The notes under the pieces were generated by a model, which was not told the DNA's origin, did no database searches, and saw only the letters and a program-made list of their open reading frames with translations. Shown in pieces: positions 26,582-35,720 of a DNA stretch of 64,000 bases. Source of the stretch: an uncultured Clostridia bacterium (GTDB lineage Bacteria; Bacillota; Clostridia; Oscillospirales; Ruminococcaceae); assembly GCA_947589355.1 (NCBI GenBank), contig CANPZC010000001.1, positions 124,001-188,000 on the forward strand. The letters are read 5' to 3'. Within the stretch, counting starts at the first letter, position 1; each line of letters starts with the position of its first letter. The translations under genes and the position numbers were made by a program.

Positions 26582-26610
26582 ACCCCCGAGAACACCCAAG
26601 TTCCCGGGGG
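26582..26610. terminator. Terminator between tfoX-like gene and nitroreductase
   Basis: cccccgagaa / ttcccggggg with one mismatch around cacccaag. It lies between convergent genes and probably serves both; the flanking T/A runs are weak. Confidence 0.6.
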
Positions 26611-26632
26611 TAAATTTATGCATTTATTCGTG

Positions 26633-27163
26633 TTATTCGCCTATAAACGTGACCACTTCATCAAGCGGTCTGCGCTCTCTCGCACCCTTGTCGTATTTTG
26701 GCACGCCTATCGTTATTATAGCCGCAGGTGTGTGGTGTGCAGGTATGGAAAAATGCTCCCTGCACTTTTCAACGTCAATAGGGCCAATCCAGCAGCCGCC
26801 AAGCCCCATGTCAGCAGCTTTGAGCAGCATATGGTTCGCAGCTCCTGCAGCGTCCTGATACGCAAACAGCTTTCCGCGCTCCTCGCCAAACTGCTTCTGC
26901 AATCTCTCAACTACCTCATTGTCAAGGCATATCACCACAAGAAACGGTATGTCGCTTGCCCAAGGTATGTTTGCCGCCTTTTGGTGATAATCCGCAATAA
27001 GCTTCCTGTCAAGTGTCGCGTAAAATCTCCATGCCTGATAGTTGCACGAGTTAGGCGCTCTTATCCCTGCATCGAGAATTTTCACCGCCTGCTCTTTCGT
27101 AATGCCCTCACCCGTGTAAGAGCGTATGCACCTGCGTTTTTTCAAAAGTTCCGTAAACTGCAT
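26633..27163 (-). CDS. Nitroreductase family protein
   Basis: This is a 176-residue FMN-dependent nitroreductase-like protein. It begins MQFTELLKKRRCIRSYTGEGI, the usual RRSxRxF-type FMN phosphate site, followed by GIRAPNSCNYQAWRF and a C-terminal ADMGLGGCWIG and IGVPKY. Substrate cannot be told; family members reduce quinones, nitroaromatics or flavins. I start it at ATG 27163, one base after the pfkA stop (TGATATG), so it is coupled to pfkA. The longer ORF-track version reads back into pfkA. Confidence 0.85.
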   Translation of the reverse strand: MQFTELLKKRRCIRSYTGEGITKEQAVKILDAGIRAPNSCNYQAWRFYATLDRKLIADYHQKAANIPWASDIPFLVVICLDNEVVERLQKQFGEERGKLFAYQDAAGAANHMLLKAADMGLGGCWIGPIDVEKCREHFSIPAHHTPAAIITIGVPKYDKGARERRPLDEVVTFIGE

Positions 27164-27164
27164 A

Positions 27165-28247
27165 TCAATCACCAAACGAAATGCCAATGCGCCGCGCCGC
27201 AAGCACCATCTGATCGTCTTTGTCAACAAACTTTGTCTTGCCTGCAATGTCCTCCAGCTTGTTTTCGGTTATCTCACCATCAACCATAGCCACAGTGTAG
27301 CCGAACTTTTCTTTGAATAACAGCTCTGCCGCGCGTGTGCCGAACTGCGTAGCCAGCACCCTGTCATAAGCCGACGGACTTCCGCCTCTCAGCATGTGTC
27401 CGGGTACGCAAACTCTCGTCTCAATACCGGTGTTTGCCTCTATAGTAGCCGCAATTCTCGCCGAAGCCGTCTTTTCTCCTGCCTCAACGCGCTTTTTGGC
27501 TCTCTCTTTCTTCTTCATCTTCGCTTCTTCAGTGTCAAACGCACCTTCTGCTACCGCCATTATTGAGAACGCCTTGCCTGCCTTTTCGCGCTTTTCGCAA
27601 GCCTCGCACAGCTTGTCAATGTCAAACGGTATCTCGGGTATAACTATCATGTCAGCGCCGCCTGCAACACCAGCGTACAAAGTCAGCCAGCCTGCCTTGT
27701 TGCCCATTATCTCAACTACCATTATCCTGCCGTGTGAGTTAGCCGTAGTGTGCAGCCTGTCAATAACGTCAGTCGCAATATCCACCGCCGTGTGAAAACC
27801 AAACGTAACGCTCGTTCCGAAAATATCGTTGTCAATCGTCTTCGGCAGCCCGATAACATTCAGCCCCTCGCTTGCCAAAAGGTTCGAGGTCTTGTGCGTG
27901 CCGTTGCCGCCCAGCGTGAAAAGACAATCCAGCTTCTGCTTTTTGTAGGTATCTTTCATTGCCTTTACCTTGTCAACGTTGTCTTCTTCAACCACCGTCA
28001 TCATCTTGAAAGGAGTCCTCTTAGTGCCGAAGATAGTGCCTCCCATAGTCAATATTCCCGAAAAATCCGACGGCTCCATTTCCTTGCATTCGTTGTTGAT
28101 AAGTCCCGAATAACCATCGTTTATACCAACAATTTCAATGCCGTCAGTGCCGAATTTTTCATAGCACGCCTTTGCAACGCCGCGAATAGTAGCGTTAAGT
28201 CCCGGGCAGTCGCCACCGCTGGTGAGTATGCCTATTCTTCTTTTCAT
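27165..28247 (-). CDS. pfkA: 6-phosphofructokinase (mixed active-site type)
   Basis: This is a 360-residue phosphofructokinase for fructose 6-phosphate phosphorylation in glycolysis. It shows GILTSGGDCPGLNATIRG, GGTIFGTKR, LFTLGGNGTHKTSNLL, PKTIDNDIFGTSVTFGFHTA and GGSPSAYDRVLATQFG. By remembered numbering for E. coli PFK, position 104 is Gly (as in ATP enzymes) whereas position 124 is Lys (PKTIDND, as in PPi enzymes), so the phosphate donor is uncertain. RBS aaaggag. It follows the chemoreceptor gene by 46 bases. Confidence 0.9.
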   Translation of the reverse strand: MKRRIGILTSGGDCPGLNATIRGVAKACYEKFGTDGIEIVGINDGYSGLINNECKEMEPSDFSGILTMGGTIFGTKRTPFKMMTVVEEDNVDKVKAMKDTYKKQKLDCLFTLGGNGTHKTSNLLASEGLNVIGLPKTIDNDIFGTSVTFGFHTAVDIATDVIDRLHTTANSHGRIMVVEIMGNKAGWLTLYAGVAGGADMIVIPEIPFDIDKLCEACEKREKAGKAFSIMAVAEGAFDTEEAKMKKKERAKKRVEAGEKTASARIAATIEANTGIETRVCVPGHMLRGGSPSAYDRVLATQFGTRAAELLFKEKFGYTVAMVDGEITENKLEDIAGKTKFVDKDDQMVLAARRIGISFGD

Positions 28248-28293
28248 AATTGTTACAACTCCTTTGTGTATATTTTAGTATGTGTAAAATTTA

Positions 28294-30087
28294 TCAGTAT
28301 TTGTCGTCCTCGTCGTCAAGAACTATCTTTATCGCTCCGTCATCGGGGTCGTCGCTCGGGTATGCGTACTTAGACATAAACGTTGCAGGCGCATCGCCGC
28401 CGTCCTCAGCCGTATCCGCATCATCGTAGTAATCATACTGCGAACCGCCCGAAGAATGTTTGTCCGACAGCTTGAAACGCGCTATCATGTTTTTCAGTAT
28501 CAGCGACTGGCTCGAAAGCTCTTCGCTTGCAGATGCCGAGCCTACCGCCGAAGATGTATTTGCAGCAACTACAGCAGATATCTGGTCTACCCCTGCGTTT
28601 ATCTGTACTACCGCTTCCGACTGATGTTCCGAAGCCTCCGAAATATCCTTGACAAGCTTCTTTATCTGCGCCGAATTTTCAACTATATTGTGCAGCGAAT
28701 CCGCAGTAACAGTCGCAATTCCCGAGCCGCGTTTAACAGCCGCCGTAGATTCTTCAATAAGCGATGCCGTCTGTTTTGCAGCCTCCGCGCTCTTAGCCGC
28801 CAGACGTCTTACCTCGTCCGCAACAACGCTGAATCCCTTAGAACCCTCTCTCGCCGCCTCAACAGCCGCGTTAAGAGCCAGAATGTTTGTCTGGAACGCT
28901 ATCTCATCTATGACCTTTATTATCTTAGATATCTGCTCCGACGACTCGTTTATCTCGTTCATAGCCGTCAGCATCTTCGTCATGTCATTGTTGCAGTCGT
29001 TTATAGAGTTGGTGTTGTCGTGTACTATCTTGTAAGCATCTTTAGCAGCGTTAGCGTTGTAGGTTATCTGGTTCGCAACATCGGAAAGAGTAGCCGAAAG
29101 CTGCTCTATAGAGCTTGCCTGTTCTGTAGAACCCTGCGAAAGCGCCTGTGCCGCGTTAGATACCTGCATAGCGCCGCTGTTTACCTGTTCCGCAGCCGTG
29201 TTTATCGAAGCGAACGTGTCAGACAGCGACTCTAAAATAGTATTGAACGTGCTCTTTATCTTGCTGAAATCGCCCTTGAAAGTGCCCTCCATTCTGTGGC
29301 ACAGATTGCCCTCGGAAATGTTGGTCAGCGCAACGGTTATAAGGTTTATGTACTGTCTCAGCGAAACTATCGTCTCTTCCAGAGATTTAGAAAGTACGCC
29401 CAGTTCATCTCGTGAATAGTGAACGTCCACAGGGTCGGTAAGGTTGCCCTGCGCCAAAGCCCTTAGACGGTTCGTAGTGCTGGTAATAGGCTTAGTGAAA
29501 GTCTTTGCAAACAGGATAGTGAAAACTATAACGGCAACAACAAGTATAGCGCAGGCAATTATTATCGTGTTCATCGAATTTGCCGTGTATCTTGAAAAAT
29601 CATCGGTAGGCACTGCAATTATTATCGTCTGATTGCGACCGTTGAGTTCCGCATAGCCTGCCACATATTCTTCTTTTTCATATTCAAAAACGCCGTAACC
29701 GCTCGTGCGGCTTACAGCCAGCGCGGCAAAGTCGGATATAGATCCATACTTTTCACCGCTTGCCGTTAAGATGTTCTCCTCATTGAAAAAGTCAGCAGTG
29801 TTCTTGCCTTTGTATGCAAACGTGCCGCCCTTGTTTATAACGAACGCAAGATTGCCGTCGCTCACATCGATACTGTTCAGTATCTTGTCAACGTCGGTAT
29901 CTCTGTTCTCCTGTTTTATCATGGTTATCTTGTCAGCAGTCTGAGTTGCCAGCGGCAGCAGGCTGTTTTGCAGCACCGCCTCTGTTGAGCTGTTTATCGC
30001 GCTGAGGAAGATAATTGATACTGTAATAATGATAACAAACGCCACGCACAGCATCGAAGTCATGATCTTTGCACGAATAGTTTTCAT
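28294..30087 (-). CDS. Methyl-accepting chemotaxis protein
   Basis: This is a 597-residue membrane chemoreceptor. A first span (residues 7-30), an extracellular Cache-like sensor (about 31-175), a second span (about 177-200), a HAMP domain ([21 protein letters not shown]) and the coiled-coil signalling domain follow. The signalling tip is [23 protein letters not shown] with [17 protein letters not shown] next to it. The C terminus is an acidic tail. The ligand is unknown. No che or fla genes are in the window. The promoter lies at 30151-30179. Confidence 0.92.
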   Translation of the reverse strand: MKTIRAKIMTSMLCVAFVIIITVSIIFLSAINSSTEAVLQNSLLPLATQTADKITMIKQENRDTDVDKILNSIDVSDGNLAFVINKGGTFAYKGKNTADFFNEENILTASGEKYGSISDFAALAVSRTSGYGVFEYEKEEYVAGYAELNGRNQTIIIAVPTDDFSRYTANSMNTIIIACAILVVAVIVFTILFAKTFTKPITSTTNRLRALAQGNLTDPVDVHYSRDELGVLSKSLEETIVSLRQYINLITVALTNISEGNLCHRMEGTFKGDFSKIKSTFNTILESLSDTFASINTAAEQVNSGAMQVSNAAQALSQGSTEQASSIEQLSATLSDVANQITYNANAAKDAYKIVHDNTNSINDCNNDMTKMLTAMNEINESSEQISKIIKVIDEIAFQTNILALNAAVEAAREGSKGFSVVADEVRRLAAKSAEAAKQTASLIEESTAAVKRGSGIATVTADSLHNIVENSAQIKKLVKDISEASEHQSEAVVQINAGVDQISAVVAANTSSAVGSASASEELSSQSLILKNMIARFKLSDKHSSGGSQYDYYDDADTAEDGGDAPATFMSKYAYPSDDPDDGAIKIVLDDEDDKY

Positions 30088-30150
30088 TTATCTCACCGTT
30101 CCTAATCCCCGAAATCGTTCGGAAGTTTTTATTGAATTTCATACATTTAT

Positions 30151-30179
30151 ATTCTATCATATTTGCACAACTTTTTCAA
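30151..30179 (-). promoter_or_regulatory. Promoter for the chemoreceptor operon
   Basis: On the minus strand: TTGAAA, 17 bases, TAGAAT (top-strand tttcaa at 30174-30179, attcta at 30151-30156), about 64 bases before the ATG. Confidence 0.6.
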
Positions 30180-30263
30180 TAGTCTTTTTTGATTTTTGAA
30201 GTATTTTTACAAAACGAGCGCAATATATTGTTATATATCAACAAAAACAGGCGGTGCTTTAAT

Positions 30264-31163
30264 GTGTTAAAACAAAGTTTTACGACCCCAAAATTAAGTA
30301 AAGCGAGCAAAGTGTGCGTTCTCTTATCGCTTCTCACAGCCCTCGTGCTGATTTCTATACCTTTAGCCTCTCACTTTGGCAGAAATGAAGAACTTCCCAC
30401 CGAGGTCAAGGTCGAGCAGGTTTTCGTACCTGTCATAATGTACCATAGTATATTGCGCGATGAAACCCAGTGGGGCGATTATGTTCTCTCTCCGGAAGTC
30501 CTCGCAGAAGATATACAGTATCTTAAAGAAAACGGCTATGAATTTATCCTCACAGCCGATCTTATTGAATATGTACAGGGCGGTAAGCCCCTGCCAAAAA
30601 AGCCCGTTATTCTGACCTTTGACGACGGCTGCTATAACTTTCTTTCCTATGTCGAACCAATTTTGCGCGACTCGGGCGCAAAGGCGGTGCTGTCGGTAGT
30701 CGGCAGCTATGCAGAAAACGAAAACGGCAAGCAGCAGCATTCAAGCTATTCTTACTTAAATTATGAACAGATACGCCTGCTTTCAAAATGCGGCTATGTA
30801 GAAATTGCCAGCCACAGCTATGATATGCATAAACTCGGTCTGCGCCGCGGCGCTATGAAAAAAGACGGCGAAAGCGAAGAGGATTACCGCAGTGCATTCA
30901 TCTCCGACCTGCTTCTCAGCATTGACGGCTTAGAGAAAAACTGCGGCATTACTCCGCAGGTGTATACATACCCCTATGGTCTTGTCAGCGAGGAGAGCAA
31001 AGAATATGTAAAGGCTTGCCACTTTACAGCCAGCTACGGCGTAGAAGAAAAGCCAAACTTCATCACGCGCAACTCCGAATGCCTCTACTGCATGAACAGA
31101 TATAACCGCCCCAGCGGCATCTCCACCGAAGATTTCATGAAACGCGCGCTCTCTACAGAATAG
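30264..31163 (+). CDS. Polysaccharide deacetylase family protein
   Basis: This is an exported or membrane-anchored NodB-type carbohydrate esterase, about 299 residues. An N-terminal span (VCVLLSLLTALVLISIPLA) is followed by the NodB domain: VIMYHSIL, then VILTFDDGCYNF with the metal Asp pair and a later EIASHSYDMH supplying the His ligands, and TYPYG. It could deacetylate peptidoglycan or another surface glycan. I prefer GTG 30264, eight bases after aggcggtg; the track's TTG start at 30189 adds a doubtful 25 residues. Its last 11 bases overlap the convergent tmcAL. Confidence 0.82.
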   Translation: MLKQSFTTPKLSKASKVCVLLSLLTALVLISIPLASHFGRNEELPTEVKVEQVFVPVIMYHSILRDETQWGDYVLSPEVLAEDIQYLKENGYEFILTADLIEYVQGGKPLPKKPVILTFDDGCYNFLSYVEPILRDSGAKAVLSVVGSYAENENGKQQHSSYSYLNYEQIRLLSKCGYVEIASHSYDMHKLGLRRGAMKKDGESEEDYRSAFISDLLLSIDGLEKNCGITPQVYTYPYGLVSEESKEYVKACHFTASYGVEEKPNFITRNSECLYCMNRYNRPSGISTEDFMKRALSTE

Positions 31164-32322
31164 CTCCCGTAAACTTTCTGCAAAACTCACTTTTGTATGG
31201 ATTTCCTGCGCACATCGCCAGCGCACGGTTCGAAATATCGTCCAAAAATGCCAGCCTTTTGTCACCCAGCTGCGAAAGAGAAGTGTACACCTCTATCCCT
31301 CGCGATCTCTCTTTTATCTCTTTCAGAAGCCCTTGTCCCTTTTCGTTGAACGCCAGCACTCTCGCTTGCGGCGTAAGCTTCAAATCTTCGTAAGTAACAC
31401 CTAAATATGCATTTACGAACGCCCTCGCCGTCTTTGCATATGTAAAGTTTTTGCACTTTACAGCCTTTATAAACCCGTCAAATGTGGTGTATTCTTCTGC
31501 AGAGGCAAACTTTGCCACTCTCTGCGCCAGTTCGTAGTCAAGATCGGGTACGTTTTTGTACTCTCCGCTTTGTACCACCTGCAACAGCCGCAGAATTATC
31601 GCACCGCCTATTCTTTCAATGTCGCAAACATCGCTTTCTTCGCCCGTGTAAGGCAAAAGACCCGTAGTGTCCTGCCCTGCGCGCGCCATTTTGCGTATCT
31701 GCGTGCCGCTCGCTATCCCTGCGCAGAAAGTCTCCCCACCGTGCGGCGCGCCAAAGCGTGTAACAGCCAGCGGCATGATTTTGCTTTCACGCTTTTTCAA
31801 TGCCTTTATATACTCTATCGCCAATACATTGTTCGGCAGCCCGAAAATCTCCGCAGCATCTTTTCCGTGCTTTTGCAAAACTATCTCCGATACCGCCGCA
31901 GGGTAGCTGTACCCCGAAGATACTAAAGCGGCAACGTCTTTGTCATCTGCCAGAGAGAGCGATATTTCAGCGCATTTTTTCAAAATACCCACATCGCCGC
32001 ACTCGCATCCGAACGAAAGCTCGTCCACAACGCCCAGCCTGTCAGCAATGCCCACCGCGCTGTCTGCAAAAACTTCTGCGCACGAGCAGCAAAACGGGTA
32101 GGGGAGTTCTATCACAAGGTCAGCACCGCCAAGCACCGCTTGCCTTGCCCTGAAATGCTTGTCGTGAAGTGCCACATCGCCGCGCTGCGTGAAAGCTCCG
32201 CTCATTATCGCAATTATGTGTGTCGCGCCGTTTTCGCGCGTTTTGTCTATGTGGTATCTGTGTCCGTTGTGAAAAGGGTCATATTCCGCGATTATTGCCG
32301 CAACTTTCCTGCCGTTGGTCAT
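31153..32322 (-). CDS. tmcAL: tRNA(Met) cytidine acetate ligase
   Basis: This is a 389-residue TmcAL (YlbM-like). The N-terminal nucleotidyltransferase domain has the HIGH-type motif in IIAEYDPFHNGHRYHI and then MSGAFTQRGDVALHDKHFRA, typical of the family. It makes ac4C at the wobble base of elongator tRNA-Met using acetate and ATP. Its neighbour ackA makes or uses acetyl phosphate from acetate, so the divergent pair shares a substrate. Length normal. The 3' end overlaps the deacetylase gene by 11 bases on the opposite strand. Confidence 0.9.
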   Translation of the reverse strand: MTNGRKVAAIIAEYDPFHNGHRYHIDKTRENGATHIIAIMSGAFTQRGDVALHDKHFRARQAVLGGADLVIELPYPFCCSCAEVFADSAVGIADRLGVVDELSFGCECGDVGILKKCAEISLSLADDKDVAALVSSGYSYPAAVSEIVLQKHGKDAAEIFGLPNNVLAIEYIKALKKRESKIMPLAVTRFGAPHGGETFCAGIASGTQIRKMARAGQDTTGLLPYTGEESDVCDIERIGGAIILRLLQVVQSGEYKNVPDLDYELAQRVAKFASAEEYTTFDGFIKAVKCKNFTYAKTARAFVNAYLGVTYEDLKLTPQARVLAFNEKGQGLLKEIKERSRGIEVYTSLSQLGDKRLAFLDDISNRALAMCAGNPYKSEFCRKFTGAIL

Positions 32323-32384
32323 GCCTTACGCCGCCTTTCCTGAAATAATTAAATATGTTAAATAAGAAAATTCTCGCAAAACAC

Positions 32385-32416
32385 TTGAAATTTTCGTCAT
32401 AATGTTATAATATAAT
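32385..32416 (+). promoter_or_regulatory. Candidate promoter for ackA
   Basis: TTGAAA (32385-32390) and extended -10 TGTTATAAT (TATAAT at 32406-32411); the spacer of 15 is short, but the TG extension compensates. A second overlapping TATAAT sits at 32411-32416. Confidence 0.5.
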
Positions 32417-32484
32417 AAAGACAGGGCATTGTCAAGTATAACTTTGCCAAAGGACAAAATCAAATAAACGTAAGGAGAAGTACA

Positions 32485-33687
32485 ATGAAAATACTTGTAG
32501 TAAACGCAGGCAGCTCATCACTCAAATATCAGCTTCTTGATATGACCAACGAAGAAGTTATAGCCAAAGGAAACTGCGACAGGATAGGCATCGGCGGTCA
32601 TATTTCCGCAAAAACGGGCGACGGCAGAAAATTTGAGGCAGACTGTGATTTCCCCACCCATACCGAGGCTTTTGAAAAGCTCGTTGAAGTGCTCACAAGC
32701 GGCGAGACCAAAGTCATAGACTCCATGTCGGAAATTTCCGCGGTAGGTCACAGAATAGTACAGGGCGCAGATATTTTCGATCATTCCTGCCTTGTTACAG
32801 ATGAAATAATCGATCAGATAGACGACCTCGCAGAGCTTGCACCCGTGCATAACCACCCCCATGCACTCGCTTTAAGAGCCTGCAAAAAGGTCATTCCCGA
32901 GGGTACGCCGCAGGTAGTTGTTTTCGATACCGCGTTCCACCAGACCATGCCCCCCAAGGCTTTTATGTTCGGTATGCCGTATGAATGTTATGAAAAGTTC
33001 CATGTAAGAAAATACGGCTTCCACGGCACATCTCACAGATTTGTAGCTTCAGAGCTGGCGCGCGCCATGGGCAAAGACGTGAAAGACCTAAAAATAGTTT
33101 CCTGCCACCTCGGCAACGGCTCTTCCATAACCGCTATAGACGGCGGCAAGTCGGTAGATACATCTATGGGCTTTACACCGCTCGACGGCGTTATCATGGG
33201 TACCCGTTCGGGCGCAGTTGACCCCTCCGCAGTTACCTATGTGGCTAAAAAGCTCGGTCTTTCACCGTCCGAGATGAGCGATTACCTCAATAAAAAGTCG
33301 GGCTTCCTCGGTCTTACAGGCAGCAGCGATAACCGCGATGTCCAAAGCGCAGCCAACGAGGGCGATGAAAAAGCCCTGCTCGCCGATGATATGCTTAATT
33401 ACGAGATACAGAAGTATATCGGCTCATATGCAGCGGTAATGAATGGTTTAGATGCAGTTTTGTTCACAGGCGGCATAGGCGAGAACTCTTGGGAAGTAAG
33501 AGAGGGCGTCTGCACCGGTATGGACTATTTCGGCATCAAGATAGACAAGGAACTCAACCGCAGCACAAGAGGCAAACTCGTTAAAATTTCCACACCCGAT
33601 TCAAAGACAGAAGTTTGGGTAGTGCCCACCAACGAAGAACTTCTCATAGCAAGAGATACCCTTGCTATAGTGAACGAGAGTAAATAA
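32485..33687 (+). CDS. ackA: Acetate kinase
   Basis: This is a 400-residue acetate kinase that interconverts acetyl phosphate/ADP and acetate/ATP. It begins MKILVVNAGSSSLKYQLL, the ASKHA phosphate-1 motif, and continues with GHRIVQGAD, VVFDTAFHQTMP, KYGFHGTSHRFV and LGNGSSITAIDGGKSVDTSMG, the acetate kinase signatures. aaggag RBS. No pta gene is adjacent. A terminator and a complex hairpin region follow. Confidence 0.97.
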   Translation: MKILVVNAGSSSLKYQLLDMTNEEVIAKGNCDRIGIGGHISAKTGDGRKFEADCDFPTHTEAFEKLVEVLTSGETKVIDSMSEISAVGHRIVQGADIFDHSCLVTDEIIDQIDDLAELAPVHNHPHALALRACKKVIPEGTPQVVVFDTAFHQTMPPKAFMFGMPYECYEKFHVRKYGFHGTSHRFVASELARAMGKDVKDLKIVSCHLGNGSSITAIDGGKSVDTSMGFTPLDGVIMGTRSGAVDPSAVTYVAKKLGLSPSEMSDYLNKKSGFLGLTGSSDNRDVQSAANEGDEKALLADDMLNYEIQKYIGSYAAVMNGLDAVLFTGGIGENSWEVREGVCTGMDYFGIKIDKELNRSTRGKLVKISTPDSKTEVWVVPTNEELLIARDTLAIVNESK

Positions 33688-33779
33688 TTTATTGATTTTA
33701 TTCGCGCTTACGCGCAGCGCAGGAGCGCAGTGTCTTGCTGTCTGCTGAAGCAGACGCAAGCCACAATGAAAGAATTACT

Positions 33780-33814
33780 TCGGCGACTTTTATTGGGTCG
33801 CCGATTTTGTTTTC
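33780..33814 (+). terminator. ackA terminator
   Basis: TCGGCGAC / GTCGCCGA stem, then TTTTGTTTTC. A near-identical terminator, inverted, serves cysK at 55784-55809. Confidence 0.8.
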
Positions 33815-34189
33815 TGAAAGTCTGAAGCCTTTCAGAAAGCAAAACCGTAATTCTTTTGCACAGTGCGTCTAATATCTAAAGCTATAATTCCTGTCAAAAA
33901 ACTAAAAGTTTTCGATCGACCCTTTTTCAAAAGGGTCGCAGGGGTATGGGGGCAGCGCCCCCGAAAACACGTCAGGCGCTCCGAAAAAGGTGAATTTCAA
34001 AATAGTCCGGTGGACTATTTTGAAAGAGGAAAATCCCTGCAAGAGAGGGATTTTCCTTTGAAAAAACCTTAGCTCTTATGCCGCGTTCTCTCAGGGAACG
34101 CCGTGCTGTATAAACGTTTTTGCTGCTCTGAAAGCAATTAAATTCTGATTTATCTTAGGAATAATTTTGTATAAAGGAAGTATATTTTT

Positions 34190-34216
34190 GCCGTGGCTTT
34201 TGCTGCGGCGTTTTTT
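34190..34216 (+). terminator. Intrinsic terminator before miaB
   Basis: GCCGTGGC-tttt-GCTGCGGC (with two G-U pairs), then GTTTTTTG. It closes the hairpin-rich region. Confidence 0.7.
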
Positions 34217-34240
34217 GTCAAAAAATATGTCTTTCAGGTC

Positions 34241-34269
34241 TTGCAATGCGTGCGCATTTGTGATATAAT
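34241..34269 (+). promoter_or_regulatory. SigA-type promoter for the miaB operon
   Basis: TTGCAA (34241-34246), 17 bases, TATAAT (34264-34269), 32 bases before the TTG start of miaB. Confidence 0.75.
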
Positions 34270-34301
34270 AATACTATATGTGATAAAAAAGGGGAACTCT
34301 T

Positions 34302-35681
34302 TTGAAAAATCTTTCTATATCTTGTGTACCGAGCCTTTCGGAAGAAAAACTTCGCCGGCTTCTGGCAGATACATACCCAAAACCGCCTGCCTGCTATATC
34401 CATACCTACGGCTGCGCCCAGAACGTCAGCGACAGCGAAAAGATAATGGGCATACTCAGCGGTTGCGGCTATGTGTTTACAGATAACCCCGAAAACGCCG
34501 ACCTTATAGTCTTAAATACCTGCGCCGTCAGAGAAAACGCGCACGACAGAGTTTTCGGCAACCTCGGTATCTTCAAAAAGCTCAAAGAGCAAAACAGCGA
34601 TCTTATCATATGCGTCTGCGGCTGTATGACTCAGCAGCAGCAGGTGGTAGATACCATAAAAGAAAGCTATAAGTTTGTAGATATAGTTTTCGGCACATAC
34701 GGCGCTAAAATGCTGCCCGATATGCTGTATAAAGTCATTACCGAAAAAAGCCGCGTGCTCCACCTCTACAGCGAGGGCGACCTTATTTCCGAGGAAATGA
34801 AACAGTACCGAAGCGACAAGGTAAGGGCAAGCGTGCCTATAATGTACGGCTGCAATAACTTCTGCTCTTATTGTATCGTGCCGTATGTCAGAGGCAGAGA
34901 GCGCAGCAGAGAGGTAACGGCTGTCTGCGACGAAGTAAAACAGCTCGTAGGTAACGGCTGCAAAGAAATAACGCTTCTCGGTCAGAACGTCAATTCATAC
35001 GGCTACGGCTTTACATCGCTGCTCGAAAAAATAAACGCCATAGACGGCGATTTCCGCATAAGGTTTTTAAGCTCCCACCCCAAAGATGCAGGTAAAGATC
35101 TTATAGATGCCATTTTGTCGCTCGATAAGGTGTGTAAGCATCTGCATCTTCCCGTGCAGTCGGGAAATGACGAGATACTTAAAAAAATGAATAGGCATTA
35201 TACCGCGCAGGATTATTTAGATATAGTAGATTACGCGCGCTCGAAAGACCCCGATTTTTCGTTCACTACCGATATTATTGTCGGTTTTCCGGGCGAAACT
35301 TACGAGCAGTTTTGCGATACAAAAAAGCTTCTGCACCGCGTTAAATTTGATAATATTTTTTCGTATGTGTATTCAAAACGCTCCGGCACAAAAGCTGCCG
35401 AGCTTGAAGATAACGTTTCCGATAAGCAAAAAGGTCTGTTGCTGCGTGAGCTTTTAGACGAGCAAAGGGTAATTACAGAAGACTGGCTCAAAAGGTTTGT
35501 AGGCAAAACGCTCACAGTGCTTCCCACCGAAAAGGGCAGAACAGGCGAAAACCGCCTTTCGGGCAAGTCTGACGAGAATATAATAGTTGAGTTTGACGGC
35601 GGAGAGCGGCTTATAAATACGTTTGTAAAGGTAAAAATAATAAAGTCTATGAACTGGGCGCTTCTCGGCGAAGTGCTTTAG
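34302..35681 (+). CDS. miaB: tRNA-2-methylthio-N6-dimethylallyladenosine synthase
   Basis: This is a 459-residue MiaB that adds a methylthio group to i6A37 of tRNA. The N-terminal MTTase domain carries three cluster cysteines (HTYGCAQNVSDSE, NTCAVRENA, CVCGCM), the radical SAM motif is CNNFCSYCIVPYVRGRE, and a TRAM domain closes the protein. The start is TTG at 34302, with RBS aaagggga. miaA, which makes its i6A substrate, lies six kilobases downstream in the same block. Confidence 0.95.
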   Translation: MKNLSISCVPSLSEEKLRRLLADTYPKPPACYIHTYGCAQNVSDSEKIMGILSGCGYVFTDNPENADLIVLNTCAVRENAHDRVFGNLGIFKKLKEQNSDLIICVCGCMTQQQQVVDTIKESYKFVDIVFGTYGAKMLPDMLYKVITEKSRVLHLYSEGDLISEEMKQYRSDKVRASVPIMYGCNNFCSYCIVPYVRGRERSREVTAVCDEVKQLVGNGCKEITLLGQNVNSYGYGFTSLLEKINAIDGDFRIRFLSSHPKDAGKDLIDAILSLDKVCKHLHLPVQSGNDEILKKMNRHYTAQDYLDIVDYARSKDPDFSFTTDIIVGFPGETYEQFCDTKKLLHRVKFDNIFSYVYSKRSGTKAAELEDNVSDKQKGLLLRELLDEQRVITEDWLKRFVGKTLTVLPTEKGRTGENRLSGKSDENIIVEFDGGERLINTFVKVKIIKSMNWALLGEVL

Positions 35682-35720
35682 CGCATGGCTTAACTAAATA
35701 TTTTTAAGAGGAGAATTTTT

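Larger units (their letters stand above)
33688..34301. repeat. Intergenic region with a dense array of hairpins
   Basis: This 614-base stretch has no credible gene. It contains, in order: the GCGCTTACGCGC motif (33703-33714); a 12-bp hairpin CTTGC-T-GTCTGCT/AGCAGAC-GCAAG (33734-33760); the ackA terminator (33780-33814) inside longer pairing AGAATTAC (33771) with GTAATTCT (33847); CGACCCTTTT/AAAAGGGTCG (33917-33938); GGGGG/CCCCC (33948-33962); a perfect 13-bp stem (33996-34024); a perfect 11-bp stem (34028-34056); GCGTTC/GAACGC (34083-34101); a terminator (34190-34216); and the miaB promoter. Confidence 0.75.

Noticed and set aside
26534-27289. 251-residue plus-strand ORF
   Set aside because: It is antisense to the nitroreductase and pfkA, whose frames have clear family motifs.
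28456-29235. 259-residue plus-strand ORF
   Set aside because: Antisense shadow of the chemoreceptor coiled coil, rich in Arg/Tyr/Cys.
33863-34072. 69-residue ORF in the ackA-miaB gap
   Set aside because: It runs through several perfect hairpins, lacks an RBS and has no recognisable protein pattern.
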